Made by a program: the position numbers and the translations under genes. Positions 12,801 to 25,364 of a stretch of DNA of 64,000 nucleotides are shown in pieces. The notes beneath the pieces were generated by a model that did no database searches, had not been told where the DNA came from, and saw only the letters and a program-made list of their open reading frames with translations. Numbering within the stretch: position 1 is the first letter of the stretch; each line of letters begins with the position of its first letter. The stretch is from Marsupella aquatica (lineage: Eukaryota > Marchantiophyta): contig OZ316893.1 of assembly GCA_973895155.1 (NCBI GenBank), forward strand, positions 3,968,001 through 4,032,000, given 5' to 3'.

Positions 12801-14023
12801 CATCCACTACCGGTACTGTATAGAGGTGCCTGACAAACTGCTCGGCATGTCCGGTGCGTGTAGGATGGAATACACCTGCCTTTCGAAAATGTGCTCGATT
12901 ACAATGCGTTTACCGTACGCATCGCTGAAAATGAGCTGGCAGACATGGTGCGCATCTTGCGGGTATGGTTATTGCCGCCACATACATACCTGGTCATGAT
13001 TGCAATTTCTATAATGATTACGCACTGGCTCACTGCCTCTTCGCTGTCGAGAAAGATATGAACATGAATGATTTAAACATGTATTCTGCTCACGTTTTGA
13101 TATAGTCTTCAATTACAATAAAAAAGTTCATTGATTCGGATTGAAGCGAACGACTGTAAACGGGAAGCTAATTCATTCCATCAAAAGTGGTAACGATGTA
13201 GTGGGTGTCATTATACGGATGGAACCTATGGATTTCTAGAAAGTGATCGTGTGGCCAGTGTTTAATGTGGATTTCACTTCCACGTTCGTTGTGTACATCG
13301 CCTGAAGGTTACGAACAGAAGTCATGACAAATGTTACAACATTCTCTTTATCTGGAAGGATCCGGTGACATGTTTTAGTCAAATCTGATTTAAATGCAAC
13401 TCAATGCAACTCTCACCTTGGATTTTTTCCCAGACATAAAGACCTTCGCTGTTCATAGATTCTATGCTATGGTCAGTTTGATTAAAAATTGGGCATGGCT
13501 TGTTTGTGAATATAGGGAATAAACGAGACTCGGATAGATTTTATGTTGTCAGCTGTTCAACAGATGTGGCAGAGATTCACATATCACAACGTTGTGAAAC
13601 TAGAAGCGGAGAGACAGAAGCTTCGGAACAAAATTGAAGCAGAATGGGCAACCCAATACAACAAACTGGTCGACGATGATGCCTTCGCGACTGTCATCCA
13701 GGTAGTCTAATTATTGTGGTTCTTTCTACCTGAGAGATACAGTCGCATTGTATGTAGGTGGTACTATTTACTGCTCTAAACAACAAAGAAGGTTGGTACT
13801 TGATTACGTTTTGCAAAATTCATGTAAATACACGTATGAGAATGAACCTGTTGTAGTCTATTGTTGAATGTGTTATCTATCTATTGCAAGATGATGAATT
13901 TTACCTTGGTTCATGGTTTGGCAGGTATTGCACTTCAAACTTAGGAATAGATCTTGGCGAACAACTTCGACGGAAGTCTCAATTGGCAGCAGTGACGCCA
14001 GGGACCATTGTGGCAACCGGTAG
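6875..14023 (+). CDS. ExAD-like GT47 arabinosyltransferase, 14 exons
   Basis: Exons: 6875-7207, 7385-7478, 8045-8213, 8377-8605, 10015-10227, 10401-10487, 10721-10855, 11015-11131, 11429-11676, 12103-12180, 12420-12651, 12864-12962, 13516-13701, 13925-14023. All junctions are GT-AG and phases agree, giving 772 residues. Residues about 12-32 form one hydrophobic segment, as in type II Golgi enzymes. Two cysteine-rich EGF-like modules follow (around 115-140 with CGGRGVCN, and around 258-285 with CSGNGQCRGGFCACGEGW). The exostosin/GT47 domain starts at RPLIYVYDLPAEF (about 328) and includes HWGNTQSKHKYSTSAYDSDR and SRFCGVFPGDGWSSRIEDS (about 616). EGF modules before a GT47 domain match Arabidopsis At3g57630 (ExAD), known to add an arabinose to extensin O-glycans. 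Length and integrity suggest a working gene; exact acceptor specificity is inferred. The start is the first ATG, just before the membrane segment. Confidence 0.9.
8905..9033. repeat. 43-bp tandem repeat, three copies, in an ExAD-like intron
   Basis: A unit beginning 'ttgacctccattgcagcaca' repeats with a 43-bp period inside the 1.4-kb fourth intron of the ExAD-like gene. Each copy contains a 'ccattgcag' that resembles a splice acceptor, so cryptic splicing is conceivable. None is needed for the reading frame. Confidence 0.8.
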
Positions 14024-16920
14024 CTTCCTCCAAGGCCAGACCATGGAACCGCTGTTGTAAATTACAAAGCTAGAGATGCGAGATTCTTTGTATCGATATC
14101 TATAAGAACATGGTCGGCCTTTGTTTTTGTACAGATCAGTCTTTTTCCAGGTTTCCTCGAGCTTAGGGCAACCATACACGTAGAAGGAAGAGTTTAATCA
14201 ATGCCAAATGATTTGGCAATAGAGACAGACTCAGAGACAAGGGTTCGATCAAAAGCTGGCGCGCTGGACTTCTACTGCATTCGACTTTGTATAGATTAAA
14301 ATTGAGATGATTCCCATGGTGGTGCAATCAGATGCATTGTACTTGCATTTTTGGCCCATCTGTTCAAATAAGGTTTTTTGGAAAATGCGACTATCAGACC
14401 ATGGTATAAATATGCAGGGAAAACGGGTAGGTTTGGGACCTTGGATTCTAAGTTGCAGTACTTTTCCTTCCTTCTGGATGGATAGTTGAAAGTGTGAGCA
14501 GAATTTCTGTACTTGTTATCAACTAAATGTGTTGTCTGAAAGGTCGTATGAAAAACTGACGTGCCATTAAACCCCTCTTGAGATATTCTCGTATGTAAAT
14601 GCCCAAAAGCTTTAAACACGTTAGAACGTATGTTTTCTTCAACCAGTCTCTGAATGCTAGACTTATGGACACTATAGCAGTCTCCTCGTGACGTCAAGTC
14701 CGAACCCGGCCATCGCTAAGTCCTCTCAACCCCAATTCTTGCCCCATTGGCATTCCCTTACCACTCGTTCACTGGTGTTTACAGCCAAGGACTTTGGAAT
14801 CTGATAAGCATGCAAGTGTCAACCTGTCCTGTAGGCCACTGCAAAACATTCGATCTCCAATTTTTAAATCTTGGCCATGGGAGCTATCCTGGCATCTCAG
14901 CTTGAAGGTTTGATGGAGACTCCATTTGAGCTTATGACACTATTTAATGTGCTTTTTTAATGGGATGTGAGAAGTCGTTCACCTAGAGCGATTTGTACCT
15001 ACTCATGATAACCCATGTTCACGCATTGCAATAACTGCACATCACCATATCCATAGAAGGAATAGCATTCAATGATAAAAACGAGCATGTTTGTCATGGT
15101 ATGGAAAATATGTTCAGCTTGTGGGCACGCGCATGTCCAACAGTTAACCACATGTTGTTACTATTTGATGTGCATTTACCAGAACCTTGTCTTCACCATT
15201 AAAGAACTGTCATCTTGTCAGTTTTGAGGCCTTGACCTCGGTAATTCATCGTCACAAGTATTTTGAAATTAATAGTATTTTAAGTTTTAGTCTATGTTGG
15301 AAAATCATTCCTTTGTGTGTAGGTCCATGTGAAATTGGATGGCAAGTTTTTTTTTATCATTTTTAAACCTTTCAGATCACCCCTTCAGACTATTCGTAGA
15401 ACTTTTCCTTATTGGAAAAGTTTGTTATTTTCTCCTGTAGTAAACTAAGAGGACAGTTATTCTATCTTAATGAGCTGAATTAAATGAATCAATGTTCTTC
15501 GTTCTTACTGATGACAATGATATAAAGTTACATTCATTAATGTTTAAGTTGCAAAAGCAACAGTAAGCGTTGTCCATGGAACTAGTATCAATTAACTCTG
15601 CCTGCACCTAAAAGTCACAATTAATGCCGAGTGAACAGCTGAGGAGTTGTCTTCCTAGCAGAGCCAATTGAATATCTATTTTCATTTTTTGTCGTTGCAC
15701 GACATAATATTGGAAATTGGACATTGTGATTGAATATTCATTTTGTGTTTGAATTTTGTATTTTTTGTATTCAATGTGAAAACAGTTTAGGGTCAAAACT
15801 TAAACACGTCCAAGGCATTAGAGTTCAAGTGTCTTTTTGTCACATGACCCAACAGTTTTCATTTTCAAACATGAGGCCATGGCGCTCTGTGTAGGGCAAG
15901 ACTTACGTGAATAATTATTTTTAAAATCTTAACAGAACTTCAAACGTATCATAGTGGTGTGCATGGTCATCGGGAACAACCTTGGAAAGGAAAGTCATGA
16001 TGCTATCATGTGTTATTCTTATCTAATTTCAATTCAATCATTGATGTGACATGAAAATTCTCTCAATTGATTACCTACAGTAGATTGCAGGCACATTCAT
16101 TCAATCCAAGCCAATATATGCCATGAGTTGCTATTTTCATCCAATGCTTACACTATTTGAGCTGATATCCAAATTGGTTTGTGTACCTTTACTTTAATGG
16201 AGAGGTATAGTCAAGGGACTCCAAATGCAACTTTGTCTCTTAAGGGACCAAAAGATGAATATTTTTCCCAATGGACCTCCGGGCACACCAAAGGTACCAT
16301 TTAGTGCCAGACATTCTATAACCCAGTTTTAAGTTCTTATGAGGTGAGAAAGTCACTATAAAACACAGGATTGTTGTTGAGTGTCTCATTGCCTTGCCAA
16401 ATCGTTTGACTACAACCGCAATGTCAAGTGAATCGTTTGTCGTGCCGTTGCGAGAGCACAATGCAAAGCGTTGGAGTTTGAACTTGGATACATTGAACTC
16501 AATATATACACATAGTTAAAGGGCTAGAGTTTAGGGAAAACCGCAGCTTAGGCGTGTAAAATCAAAATGAACACATGCATCTTAAAGAAAATAAAATACA
16601 TTATGCAAAATATATTAAGTCTAAGATCCGCCAAATTGCAAACATAAACTTGGACTGGCCCAATGATAATTTCTGGCCGCTCCTTTATTATAGTTTGCAT
16701 ATCTTAAAGGGTAGCCATAGGTGAGAACACGAGCAAGAACACAAGTAGGAAAAACAAGAACAAGCGACACTGACAATAAAATGTTGAGAAATGAAAATAA
16801 GCGCAATGTGAGCAAAACAGGTTTCATAAAAGAAGGGCACATTTGAATTTGAATTTTTATTAACTTTTTTATATAATATTCATATTGTCTTCAAAAAACC
16901 AATGAGTTTGGGATGATATG
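14024..16920. other. Gene-free AT-rich DNA after the ExAD-like gene
   Basis: This presumably starts with the 3' untranslated region of the ExAD-like gene. No poly(A) signal can be chosen with confidence. A minus-strand open stretch of 133 codons at 14296-14697 shows no family resemblance and is treated as chance. Nothing else is recognised. Confidence 0.5.
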
Positions 16921-16949
16921 GTGCTTGCATGCTTCAATGCAGCCGTAAA

Positions 16950-17230
16950 CTCTTTCTTTGTAGTTTGGATACAATAGCCACAATGTATTCAACCAAGTTG
17001 GGAGGTGGCGCTATAAGCTTTGGTACTCCGATGCGGTCGTTAGATCTTTCATTAATTTGTAGTTTGAATACATTAACCACAATGTATTTGACCAAGTTGG
17101 GAGGCCTCGCTCCTATGCTTGGGTGCTCCAATTCAATATAAGATCCTTCATTTCTAGTTTGAATACAATAGTCACAGTATATCCAAACAAGCAAGGAGGC
17201 CATTGTGCTTTGGCACTCGGGTGCTTCATT
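16950..17230. repeat. Degenerate tandem repeat, unit 95-99 bp, three copies
   Basis: Units start with 'tagtttggatacaatagcca' and variants at 16961, 17060 and 17155. Each continues through 'ccaagttgggagg' (diverged in the third) and 'ctttggtactc'-like blocks. Repetition explains the open frames on both strands here. Confidence 0.75.
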
Positions 17231-18600
17231 TTGGCCAGGGGCTACAACTTTTGTTGTTCACACACTACACATTTATCTTTTGATCTTACTATTAATACTT
17301 GACTAATCACAGTGTTAACAGATTACATAGTAAGCCTGAACTATGTGGTAAATACTTTCACAAGACTGAACATTGTTGTATGGAGACCGTGGGCCAAGAG
17401 ATCCACGACTAGGAGAGAATCTAAAACTTTGAGTCCCAAAACTCAACTACCCTACCACTTACCTCCGGAACGGCCATCCATTGGAGACTAACTATGGGGA
17501 GACTAGACAATGGGCAATGAAGCATTGCATTAGTAAAGGCAATGCACTAAGCTGGTGGCGCACGCTAAGGACTTAGAGTAGCATTGGGAGGTGTTTGGGT
17601 ATGGGAAGGGCCAAGCTTAGGTTGGACTGGTCAGACCCTTGCTTTGAGTTTTGAGAGCTTGAGTGGGAGCTCCTCTTGGGCCCAAAGCCAAAGAACTTTA
17701 CTTTATGCGCAACAGACACTTTATGCGCAGGTCTATCCTTCAGGGACCCTCGACTGACAACTGGTTTCGAGACCTTGAGCATGAGCACTAGGTCAGCCTG
17801 ATCATACTGGGCTAATTTACTTCACTTATGGGACGAAGGGGGGGGGGGGGGTCACTTCCACAAATGTTGACATCATGTGAAAACAAAGTAATTAAAGGGC
17901 ATTTTACTCATTTTAGGGAAATACTTAGAAGTAGCGAGGAGGGGTTAACAATCCAAGCAGAGTTACTTTCATCACATGATTCATTGCTTGCCATGTGTCA
18001 ATAAATGATTGGTGGGTTTCTTGAGCTTCCTATTCCTTTTAGTGAGAGTGGTTAAATAAGGCCATTCGCAAAGGGTAGACAACAACTTCATAAGGTGAAG
18101 CTCCCGAGGTCCATGCAATCGGGTATATTGGAGTCCAGGTCAAGGGCTAAACATAGGCAACTAAAATAGAGGTATTGATCCTGTGACCAAAATGTTGCAG
18201 ACAAGGTCATGGACCAAAAATATTTATGTTGTTTCCAACAAAAGGTGATCATCAGTAATTAGGGCAGTTAGTGCACCACTGTCCGCACCAAATGTTCTTT
18301 GCACAATATGTGTTGGTGCTGTTCAAGAATTGTTTTGCGCCCTTAAGAATATCAGCAACCATTTAAAAAATTGTTGGCACACATTTGACTAAGGGAGCCT
18401 GTTGATACCTATCTCAAATCTGAAACCTTGTGGATTAAGTTGGCCAGAAAGTTGTGTTTTGGTCTAGGTTAGAGACATAGATCTCTTAGAACAGCTGACC
18501 ACAAAAGCTGACCACAAAAAACAGGGAGAGGAGAATGGGTGTCTCAATCCTTCAGGTCCAGGTCCGCAAAAAAAACTTGTCCTGAAATTATCAGGTTAGG
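17231..18600. other. Gene-free stretch with a MITE end fragment
   Basis: A G run followed by 'gtcacttccacaaatgttga' at about 17828 matches one end of the G-run/TCA MITE family, but no opposite end was found. The rest shows no recognisable gene. Confidence 0.45.
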
Positions 18601-21600
18601 TTTGCAAGCACCAATATGTGGACAAACATTTTCATATTGACCACTTTATTTCCAGGAAATTGCCCTTAACAGCAGCACAGCAGGAGGCAGAATGAAGAAG
18701 ATTGATACGCCCTAATGCAATCAAGTCCACTCCACTCCACTCCACTCTGGAAGCATGAACTTCTAGTTGTAACGACTGCATTGAACAGACATTACACTTG
18801 GACCAGGTAGAGCAGGATGTCGGATCTTGCGCTGCGGGCGGTCCCTTCTGCAATGAAGATGGTTGTTTATTATTGTAGCCCCTCGGAGCGTGCGTGTGTG
18901 TTACATGTGATTTTGTTGAAGAAAGGACGGATTTCTGAACCTGACGAACTGACTGACTGTTCAATGGGCGTGGCATGGAATGACCTGCCTCCTGCTGCAG
19001 TAGCAGTACCGCCGGTTCGTCTTGTTCATGCCTAATGAATGAAATCCCCAAATCTCTTGGCGCTAATACCCGATCAGAGAGGTCCTGGACCCAAATGCTC
19101 AATCAGTATATCACCCAACGATCCAACAGTAAGTTAAACGGAAGAGAGTAGTTTAGGGTATGAGCTATGAAGATGTTAATGGCATCGATGGACAGACTGA
19201 TGAGGATCGAAATGCTTTTAATGTAATGCGAGGTTTGCAATTTTGAATGTACAGTACAGTACTCTTCGGGAAGTAAGTGAAATGACATCGATCGACAGAA
19301 CTGATGATAGAAAGTAATGTTTTTATTAATGTAATGGGAGGGCAATATTTCCGGTTGCGAGGTAAATGTACTCGCCGTTGGGATTCATTAGGGGCCTGGA
19401 GGCGTACGAGTGTGCTACTGTGCTACAGGAAGGCCGGAGGATTCAGTAGGATCTTGGAAATTGATTCGAGAGACTACGTCGACGTGTACGGGAAAAGTGG
19501 GAGGGAGAGGCTCAGAGGTGGTCATGGCCGAGTGATTACTCTCTAGTAACGGGTACATGTCCAGCTTGTCGAGGCCAATAATGAGCTCCAGCGCAGTCTG
19601 AACGCACCAGGGAGACTGCCCATGTGGATTGCTCCTGTGGCTGACTGATGAATGCACGACTCAGGCTTACGTTCGGAGCTTACGTTCGGAGGCTCTGGTG
19701 TCGGATTATTAGGTATATAGATCTTGCCTCCATTACACGAAGTGCATGGCCACCACTTTCTGTCTATTGATCATCGTCGACTTGAGAGTATCACCTCCAG
19801 TCTGATCGAGGAGAAGATGGTGTGCGTGTGGTCGATCGATGGTGAGCTAGCTAAATCGTCTTGTACACCCCCGATTTTATCTTCGCGCTGCGATTTGAGT
19901 CCCGGACAAGACCTTGGCATTTTTCACGGCAGTCCTCGCTACTGGATCCTCGGAGTCCGACTCTCCCTTGACATCGTGGTCGAGAAGAAGTGGTAAGATC
20001 TGATGACGATGTCGCTGGAATGATCTTTTCTCGGATTGATTGGATACCTGGCTTTCTCTTGAAGGGAGAGGGAGGAACTCTTGGCCTTCTACGTTGATGA
20101 CTCCCTCATCCAGCTGGCCGCGTCGGAGTCGTTCCAGGTGAGCAGGCATGGCCTAGGCTTACAGAAAGGGAAAAATTCGTTGCTTCTGATCTTTAGCGGT
20201 CCTCGATCCAGTCAAGAATCGCGGCCTAATTCAGATACGTACATGCAATGTTTTACGGTGAAGATGCCAGGCCTAGTCGACAAGAGTCATTTCTTGGCAG
20301 GGATAAGAAGGAAAGCATCTTGTCGATTAGGCCTGGAATCTTCAGAGCAAAGGGCACAGATCACGCGGCACCCACCAGAGGCACTCTCATCATATAATAC
20401 CCACTTAGTGTAAAGAAGGTAGAAGGACGTTCAATGTTTTCGTTTGATTCTTCGAACTGCGCCACAGAACTTTCGTCTAGGAAGCTGTTCGCTGGATAAA
20501 TTGATATTCCATACTTGTAGTGCGAAAGATTAGTTCGTATTAGCCAGTTCTTCATCAAGTGGAAGCTGTACAAATTCATTATTCCATTTTTTACTCTTTG
20601 CTGATAAACAGGATTTGAATCTCTTAAAATCATCCATTTGAGTCTGAGGTGTCTCGATTCGAAATTTGCGAAACAGGTCTACCTACGACGATTGAACATT
20701 GTCTCAAATTCTCATGAATCCCACTTCCGTATTGTTAGTTGTCTCCGGTGTCATTCTTTTTCCAGCCGATTGGTGGCGAAACAAATGGGCAGGCATCTTC
20801 AGAAAACTGTTTCGGATTTACAGTCATGTCGAACATGTTGTGAGATATGAGTCAGTTGGTAGATTCATCCTCCTTGCCGTACCCAGAACTTTCGCACTAA
20901 CTTTGTGCATCATGTGAGCTACCGGTTGTCTATTATTTCTGCATGTGAGTGAGCCCATTCGGTATCTAATCCTACAAGATTTGTAGACTTGATTGTCCAC
21001 CTCAAAATGCGAAGCTGGGCCGATCTTTCTCCTGGGAATTGGAAGTTCATCAGATTCCACGACTCAAGGGAAGAAGACTGATTATATGCTGCAAGAGAGT
21101 GAACCCTATCGTTTAAGATTTGTTGGCTGAACTACAGTATGTTCAGCTATGTGATGGGAGACCAAAAAGCTCAAAACAAAAGGAAAACGTTTTAAAACTA
21201 ATCGCCACACAAAGCAAGGGGTGGTTTTCCCTAAGAATCACTTTTAAAACTAATCGCCACACAAAGCAAGGGGTGGTTTTCGCTAAGAATCACTCGTTTG
21301 ATTGTTAGAACCACGTGTACACGAATATATTATTTTAAGTAATGCTCTGGAGCTAATCATTATAATGTCATATTCTTAATGAAGACAATAATTACAACCA
21401 CGCATATCCCCTTTAGAAGAAGGCAAAGGGTTTATAATATTGAATGCTGATGTTATTTCTACTTTGATGCAAGGGTTTTACGGCAAGCTATGCACCGATC
21501 GGTCCATGCAACACATGCTCAGCTCAGGCCATGTCTGAGTAGGCTCAGACTGTCCACCACTCTTGAGCCAGAACATTAATTTAAGGATACAAGATAGTGT

Positions 21601-21900
21601 TCACGAGTTCTAAGCAGGTAATGATGCATGCACTCTGTTTTACAAAATGAAATTGCATATAGAAATGAAAATGTCAAGTTTTGTAAGAAAATAGTTGATA
21701 TCTTCCTTGTCTTTTTCTCCAGGGAATGTCCCTACAATTGAACTCTGTATATTCCCTACATGATTTATTGTAGGTGTGCATTCGATTTATTGTAGGTATG
21801 CATTATGTTTACAGCTTTTGCACTTTTCTCCACTTTGGTGCATTTCTGTGGTCTGGCTACAAATTGTCTATCATATGGTTAGTTCGACATATGAGATTTA
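18600..21900. other. Unassigned stretch with several open frames
   Basis: This part is less AT-rich than its neighbours and has several moderate open frames, such as 18632-19102 minus (156 codons) and 20081-20413 plus (110 codons). None resembles a family I know, and I could not join them through consistent splice sites. It includes a short (tccac)n tract near 18725-18746. It may hold an unrecognised gene on either strand; I do not call one. Confidence 0.3.
21190..21293. repeat. 52-bp tandem duplication
   Basis: Two nearly identical head-to-tail copies begin 'ttttaaaactaatcgccaca' and contain 'caaggggtggttttc'. They are non-coding. Confidence 0.8.
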
Positions 21901-21903
21901 TAT

Positions 21904-23700
21904 ATGATTGCCGCGAGAGCCTTCTTTCGAACAATAGTGTCACCCACTGCAGATTGCTCTGCATGCGAAAATGGTCTTGATGAGCTAGTATGGTGCTTTC
22001 ATAAAAATTTCGGCATTTCTGACGTTCCTGCCTTGTTTTCTGAAGGATCGAAATGCAAGTATAAGTCTGTACGAATGGTTGGTTAATTCGCTCGGACATT
22101 GTTGTTGACAACGTTGCTCGCGTGTGATCATCACTTGCAGGCAAATCCAAGGTCTTGCAGATGACCTAAGCAGGCCTGTTGCTGGTACCGAGGACCTGCA
22201 CTGCCCAACCAAATATTCACAGCCGGCGATTGTGCAACTGTCGTATCGCCTGTGGTAGCAAAACCTGACGTATTGGCGCACAACCCGGACTATCATAATG
22301 TTCAATACGTCTTCACGTTTTTCGCGGATCTGTTTTTCTGCCCGCTTGTTTTGCACGTACATGGCCAGAAACGGTGAGCTTAGTTTATCTCGATCACCTA
22401 ATGAATGTTCTTATTTTCGAAGCCTATTCGTGCGTCGCCCCTCAATTGTTTCACCTTGAAGCACAAATAGTTGGCGAAGGACTTCACAAGACTATGTCAA
22501 ATAATCTCGAGCTTAGGTTATGGAAGGAGAGGCTAGCGTTTCGTCTTTGTACGTACTGCCATCTTGATGACAAGATTCCATCAAGTTGTTACAAGATAAT
22601 TTTTAGGTAGGGTTCGAGTAATATAGATCTCATTTATCTATGGAAGCATCGAGTTCAATAATATCTTGGAATTTATGGGACCAGTTTACGCCGCTGGCTT
22701 TCTAATAGGAATACTATGTCCTCCGCGGTTCAGCCAATGACAGGAACAGAACGTGAAGTATATTATCGCGAGCATTCAGCTGTCTCAGGTAAATTCTATG
22801 ATCAATTCCTCTGAACGTACTGCATTTTGCTCATTTTTCAATCAACGCTAGTAAACGTTTCAAGGCAGGATTCCAAAAACTTGGCTTGTTTTTCTTGGGG
22901 CCCTTTCCACTCTTTGTCTCCCCTTCATTGGGTTGCTTATCATGTCTCCCCGTTCTTTCTGCCTTTTTGGGATCATGACTCGTTCGCTGTTTTCCTTTTT
23001 GGGATCATGTCTCCCGTTCGATGTTTTTTGCCTTTGTTCTAGTTTTGAACTACCTCAATGCAGATAATGATCGAAAATACCGTACACTTTCTTGCAAAGT
23101 CTTGTTTACTCCTTAGTTACATATTCATTGATAAACCTGCAGTAGAAAGCTGATAAATGCTTTCTGTACCTCCATTTCACCTCGTCATCATTCTCTTTGC
23201 TTATTACAGAATGATGACGGTTGCTCTCAGTCCAAATGTACAAGTTGCCACTGACTGTCTTTTCTGCCTTCTTTTCAACTTTTGGACCATTTTCTGCGGC
23301 TTCATTATCACCAAGCCGGTCAGCGGCCTATCTATCTGATTAAACTGCACAAGTGTCATCCGCATTTATATCATAAAAATGTTCGGTGTCCCATGTATAT
23401 TGCCATGGTAATGGGTTAGCATGATAACACCTCAATGTTCAGAATTGAATCAGTTTCTTTGTTTTAACCGATCTGGACTGGAAACTTCTGCAGAGAATGC
23501 CGAAGTGGTGGTCGTGGTATTACTGGGCCTGTCCTAGCGTGGCACATGTGTGCTGCTGTCATGTCGCAATCTGGAGACCTGAACGATAAATTAGTCCGCG
23601 TTGTTGGAGAACTGGAGCTGGAATCGATTCCCCATTATCTCTGCCAAGCCTTCGGTTTGTGTCACAGCTGGCTAGTTCGGCTTTACAGAATGTGGGACTA
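21904..23700 (+). pseudogene. Broken full-size ABCG (PDR) transporter, C-terminal half
   Basis: Separate blocks match, in order, the C-terminal half of plant PDR transporters. Around 22155-22345 lie GTEDLHCPTKYSQP and then LTYWR, with a TAG inside the 'LWKQ' position, followed after a frame change by NPDYHNVQYVFTFF. Around 22670-22790 lie GPVYAAGFLIG and, after another shift, SSAVQPMTGTEREVYYRE. At 23209-23325 lies MMTVALSPNVQVATD then GFIITKP. At 23490-23620 lies MPKWWSWYYWACP and, shifted, SQSGDLNDKL. A more degraded block at 21904-22086 may be the stretch before them. No ATP-binding motifs remain. Intron borders are partly kept, so this is a decayed genomic copy and not a processed one. 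It cannot make a transporter. Confidence 0.85.
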
Positions 23701-24329
23701 ACAATTAATTACACGCCGACATCAGCAAATCAGATGGGAGAACTTTCCTCGTGACTTTCCTCAGGACAACGTTAGGTGCATAGGGTTGGAAATGACTGCC
23801 CAGCATAGCAGTCTCAGTTTCGGCAACTTGTTCAAATGTCTCAATCTGCAGTTTGGTCACCGGCCATGGAGGTCCAGAGTGTGCCAATCGGCTAGCTGCA
23901 GCCGATTCTAAACCCTAAACAAGCACTGGCCGCTGTGCTACGTCGAGGTGTGTTTAAAAATTTATCAGTCATATGATAAAGGGTATATACGCAAGAAAGA
24001 CAGCATTGTTATCGCTGTTTAGCTAATGCTTTGTATGGAGGAAGTGAGAGAATGAGTTGTGCCAGTTGGAATCTCCATTTTGGCTTTCGTTGTTTCGTTG
24101 TTGAAAGCCAAGCCCACTTTCAAGCGTCCCGATGGCTAAAAAGATCAATCTTCGATCACAGCTTAAAAGTTAGGTCTCGTGCCACCAAGTAGTAGAAGAA
24201 TAAAATTTCATTGTGGCAGGAAAACCCGCGGCAAACACAAGCCTAAGAATGTGTTCAAGTTGATCCGAGTCGCTACATCCAGAAGCAGTTAGCGTTGCAC
24301 TCTATACGTGATATCTTTCTATAATATGC

Positions 24330-25364
24330 GGTGTTCATCAATAAATTGATGAAGAATGACTGCCTTAAAACACAACATAAAACTGAATTTTGCTTGATCA
24401 GAATGATGATTTGTACGTATACTCCAAGAATTCAGGTACCCTTGCCAACTGGCGATGTAGCTTCGAACAATGGATCTCCAGCATTCGGCTCCTTCCACAT
24501 GTATCTAGCTCTAAATATTCTCTCTTGGCATTTCTTGAAACAGTCTGTGACAATGGTCAAATGCTGGCCGCGACCATGCCACGATTGTAGCTTCTTCCGT
24601 TTGTTAATTGTAACGATTCTATTCAATTAATGATTCAGCATTTGATCCAACGAGTTTCAAAAATGATCACTTTCGTCAATTCCGATCGGGATTCCGATTC
24701 TATGGATTATTTCAAAGAAGGAATGTGTAAGTTTATTGGGGATATATCCAGGCTTGCCGATGAGAAAAACTTTTTAATTGATGCCGCCAAAGAAGTCTCT
24801 AATCTGAACCGTTCAAAATGTACACATTTCTGAAGGCTTTTAACTCGGAGAACTTACGCTGTAACTTCCTTGACCGGGAAATTCATCGGCTCGTTTTTTT
24901 AGATTCTCACTGACGGCTGTACTTTCCACTTTCCAATGGCCTCAGATAATATTTCTCATTCCCAACTACTACGTTCAACTCCTCCTCGAAGTCAAGAAAG
25001 TGTCTTCCATATTCTTGATATTGTGACTGAGTGGATGGCCTCGGGAGTTGTTGAATGGCGCTACAATTCAGAGATGAGGACAATTGAATTGAACCTGTGG
25101 GACCTATACACCACAACCTATAACTCGGAGGACCAGCTACTATGTATAAAAGCTGCGATCTTCTCAGGCCTTGTAGTAAGGCTCGTAGTAGATTTGGAGT
25201 ATCCCGTAGTAAATTTCTATTCACGCCTCCGGCATTCGGCAATGCTAGAAAACTCAGATTTTGAAAATTGGCTAACGGGGGACCTACCGGCAACTTTTCC
25301 AGTAGAATACGTTTTCCAAGGAATAGTCCGGGTAGAAAATTCCAATCACATCATCCGATCATGA
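24330..25364 (+). pseudogene. Unrecognised coding-like stretch, interrupted
   Basis: I do not recognise this protein. One frame runs from about 24390 to 24830 with a single TAG at 24588-24590. It has helical, protein-like composition on both sides (YVYSKNSGTLANWRCSFEQW before, FKEGMCKFIGDISRLADEKN after). It shifts frame at about 24823 (MYTFLKAFNSENLRCNFLDR) and again at about 24903, then stays open to the stop at 25362-25364 through 142 codons from an internal ATG at 24936. A splice-acceptor-like 'cgttttttag' sits at 24903. Either a single decayed gene or several exons with introns I could not define. The minus strand is also open for 128 codons at 24907-25293, which weakens the call. Confidence 0.4.

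Noticed and set aside
18632-19102. 156-codon minus-strand open frame
   Set aside because: No family resemblance, no consistent neighbouring exons, and a long G-rich plus-strand context can leave such frames open by chance.
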